The translations under genes were made by a program, and so were the position numbers. DNA of 6,332 nucleotides from JAKPCT01 sp029553165 (GTDB lineage: Bacteria; Bacillota; UBA4882; UBA8346): the NCBI GenBank assembly GCA_035359995.1, contig DAORZT010000093.1, forward strand, positions 1-6,332. Reading direction: 5' to 3'. Within the stretch, counting starts at the first letter, position 1; each line of letters opens with the position of its first letter. Below, one piece after another: positions 4,590-6,332 of the stretch. Under the pieces are notes generated by a model. That model searched no databases. It was not told the DNA's origin and saw nothing but the letters and a program-made list of their open reading frames with translations.

Positions 4590-6272
4590 TTAAGCTTCTG
4601 CTGTCGCTTCCAGTTTTCTGGACCGATGTCTGTTAAGGACGTTCACGCTTTCAACAATCATCCACAATTCCAACCCTAAGATGATTATATCAAGAATTAA
4701 CAGTAGCCAGTTTTGATTCTGATAGAATTCGATCATATTTAAGATCATTCCCCAACCGGTCATCCCGATCATAAACACCATTGGGATTAATGTATAAACA
4801 AGTGGTTTGCCGTTTTTAGCCAGATACACCGTGATTACTAGGAAGGCTAAACCGGCTAATAATTGATTGGCTGCTCCGAAGAGTGGCCATAAGATCATTG
4901 CCCCTTTACCTTCTGGAGAGGCCATCGCTAATAAAAATGCAGTCAATACAACAATCGATGTAGCAACATGCTTGTCCGATAATGCCTTAATCTTAAGACA
5001 ATCTCCCAGTTCATGAACTACATAGCGTTGAATCCGGGTAGCAGTATCAATTGTTGTCCCGGCAAAACTAACAACAAATACCGCAAGGATCGTCTTAGCT
5101 AAAATCGGGGAAATTCCTAACGGAGTCAAAAAGTAAGTAGCGCCATTAATAAATGCCCCAAGTTTCGCTCCCAAACCATCAGCCGCAGCCCAATTTGCGT
5201 AATGACTTGTCCAGGCTTCAGCAGGACCAAGCCCGGCGGTGCAAGCAATAATTACTAAAATTGCTAAAACCCCTTCAAGCAACATACTGCCATATCCTAC
5301 CAATAAAGCGTCTTTCTCCTCTTTCAGCTGTTTGGAAGAGGTTCCTGATGAAACTAGACTGTGGAAACCAGAGATTGCTCCGCAGGCAATCGTGATGAAT
5401 AAAAACGGAAATATTGGTGGAGCACCCTCCGGACTCAACTGAATTGCAGGAGCTGCTATTGGAGGATGTTTAACAATCATACCTATGAACAGTAAAAACA
5501 TTGCCACATATAATTCATGCGAATTAATATAGTCACGGGGTTGTAACAATGTATGGACCGGAAGTACCGAAGCAATATAACCATAAATCAGTAATATAAC
5601 CACCCAAGTCAATAACGGTGAACCACCAATCAATCCAGGCATATTAAATGGGATAAATGTTCCAACCCAAATACTGATATACATTAAGACAACTGCTGCA
5701 ATTGATACCAGAGTGACATTAACATTCTTCTTATAGACCAGCCAGCCTAAAGTTATCGCAATAGGTATTTCCAACCAGATGGGAAAAACCGAGGTGGGAA
5801 ACATGTTGAACAGTAAACCCATAATCATTGCAAAAACTGCAATAACAATCAGTACACAGAAGAAGATTATCAATAAAAACAACGTCCTTGAGGTTGGACT
5901 AACGATCTCTTCGGTAAGTTCTCCAATTGATTTTCCTTCTTTACGTGCTGAAACCACCAAGGAACCAAAATCATGGACAGCCCCCATAAAGATTGAACCA
6001 AATACCACCCAAATGACCGCCGGAAGCCAACCCCAGATAACACCGATTGCCGGTCCAACAATTGGTCCGGTCCCAGCAACCGAGGTAAAATGATGGCCAA
6101 ATAATATTCCCTTTTTGGTTGGTACATAGTCAACACCATCATTTTTTTCAACCGCAGGGGTTTTCCTCCCGGTTGTAATTTCAAAGATCTTTCGGCTTAA
6201 AAACTTTCCATAGGTGTTATAAGCTACGATAAAGCCTAAAAAAGTGATAATGGCTAACAGTAATGAGTTCAT
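4590..6272 (-). CDS. cstA: CstA family transporter (carbon starvation protein, short form)
   Basis: A polytopic inner-membrane protein of the CstA/BtsT family, whose known members take up peptides or pyruvate when carbon is short. The 560 residues are almost all hydrophobic helices with short loops. Landmarks, numbered from an upstream ATG at 6299: GHHFTSVAGTGPIVGPAIG (68-86), MGAVHDFGSLVVSARK (105-120), LLQPRDYINS (251-260), SGFHSLVSSGTSSKQL (310-325), GTTIDTATRIQRY (414-426) and WPLFGAANQLLAGLAF (471-486). E. coli CstA and BtsT are about 700 residues, so this is the shorter version. I choose the ATG at 6270-6272 because GGGAGGAGAGGGA lies directly upstream with good spacing; the ATG at 6297-6299 lacks a comparable site. 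Only 60 bases upstream of the start are visible, without a clear promoter. The family is certain; the substrate (peptide or pyruvate) is not determined. It is transcriptionally separate from yjdF. Confidence 0.95.
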   Translation of the reverse strand: MNSLLLAIITFLGFIVAYNTYGKFLSRKIFEITTGRKTPAVEKNDGVDYVPTKKGILFGHHFTSVAGTGPIVGPAIGVIWGWLPAVIWVVFGSIFMGAVHDFGSLVVSARKEGKSIGELTEEIVSPTSRTLFLLIIFFCVLIVIAVFAMIMGLLFNMFPTSVFPIWLEIPIAITLGWLVYKKNVNVTLVSIAAVVLMYISIWVGTFIPFNMPGLIGGSPLLTWVVILLIYGYIASVLPVHTLLQPRDYINSHELYVAMFLLFIGMIVKHPPIAAPAIQLSPEGAPPIFPFLFITIACGAISGFHSLVSSGTSSKQLKEEKDALLVGYGSMLLEGVLAILVIIACTAGLGPAEAWTSHYANWAAADGLGAKLGAFINGATYFLTPLGISPILAKTILAVFVVSFAGTTIDTATRIQRYVVHELGDCLKIKALSDKHVATSIVVLTAFLLAMASPEGKGAMILWPLFGAANQLLAGLAFLVITVYLAKNGKPLVYTLIPMVFMIGMTGWGMILNMIEFYQNQNWLLLILDIIILGLELWMIVESVNVLNRHRSRKLEATAEA

Positions 6273-6332
6273 TCCCTCTCCTCCCTCTATGATCTTCATT
6301 TTTCTCTTAAAATCTCACTTATTCACAATATT

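Noticed and set aside
4341..4679. 112-codon plus-strand open frame
   Set aside because: It lies antisense across the yjdF start and leader, the cstA terminator and the cstA 3' end, and its product has no recognisable features.
5779..6093. 104-codon plus-strand open frame, and a similar minus-strand one at 5870-6184
   Set aside because: Both are shadows inside cstA, whose conserved motifs are unbroken in its own frame.

Overview
The window looks like an ordinary chromosomal stretch of a low-to-moderate GC, probably anaerobic Bacillota (clostridia-like) bacterium. This rests on strong GGAGG-type ribosome binding sites, T-tract intrinsic terminators, sigma-A-like promoters, ZTP and yjdF riboswitch-type leaders, and gene families common in that phylum. 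Nothing names a genus. All seven protein genes read on the minus strand, so the window is best read from its right end to its left.

Region by region, in transcription order: (1) 6272-4590, a short-form CstA family transporter, closed by a strong symmetric terminator at 4536-4570. (2) 4515-3907, a self-contained yjdF unit: a promoter candidate, a folded leader in the place of the yjdF riboswitch whose C-tract can pair with the Shine-Dalgarno sequence, the yjdF gene, and a long hairpin at the end. The yjdF frame is cut by an in-frame UGA, after which it continues for 17 codons into the basic C-terminal tail typical of the family. (3) 3732-3121, an exported VanX/DdpX-type D-Ala-D-Ala dipeptidase, with inverted repeats in its upstream region. 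(4) 3094-832, a purine unit: a near-consensus promoter, a clear ZTP (pfl) riboswitch with an overlapping intrinsic terminator, a stand-alone AICAR formyltransferase, a PurO-type IMP cyclohydrolase, and a terminator. (5) 770-1, a DUF402 protein followed 20 bases later by a LemA family membrane protein that runs off the window.

The purine unit is the most coherent piece. Most bacteria fuse the last two steps of IMP synthesis in PurH. Here the formyltransferase stands alone, and the cyclohydrolase comes from the unrelated family first known from archaea. The riboswitch ahead of them belongs to the class that senses ZMP/ZTP, and ZMP (AICAR) is the formyltransferase substrate. A build-up of substrate, as in 10-formyl-THF shortage, should therefore open transcription of the enzymes that consume it. 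The yjdF unit is a second RNA-controlled gene, with apparent control of translation initiation. I see no mobile element, CRISPR array, tRNA or rRNA. I do not claim a wholly new system; the points most worth a second look are the UGA in yjdF, the yjdF leader, and the ZTP-controlled split PurH pathway.
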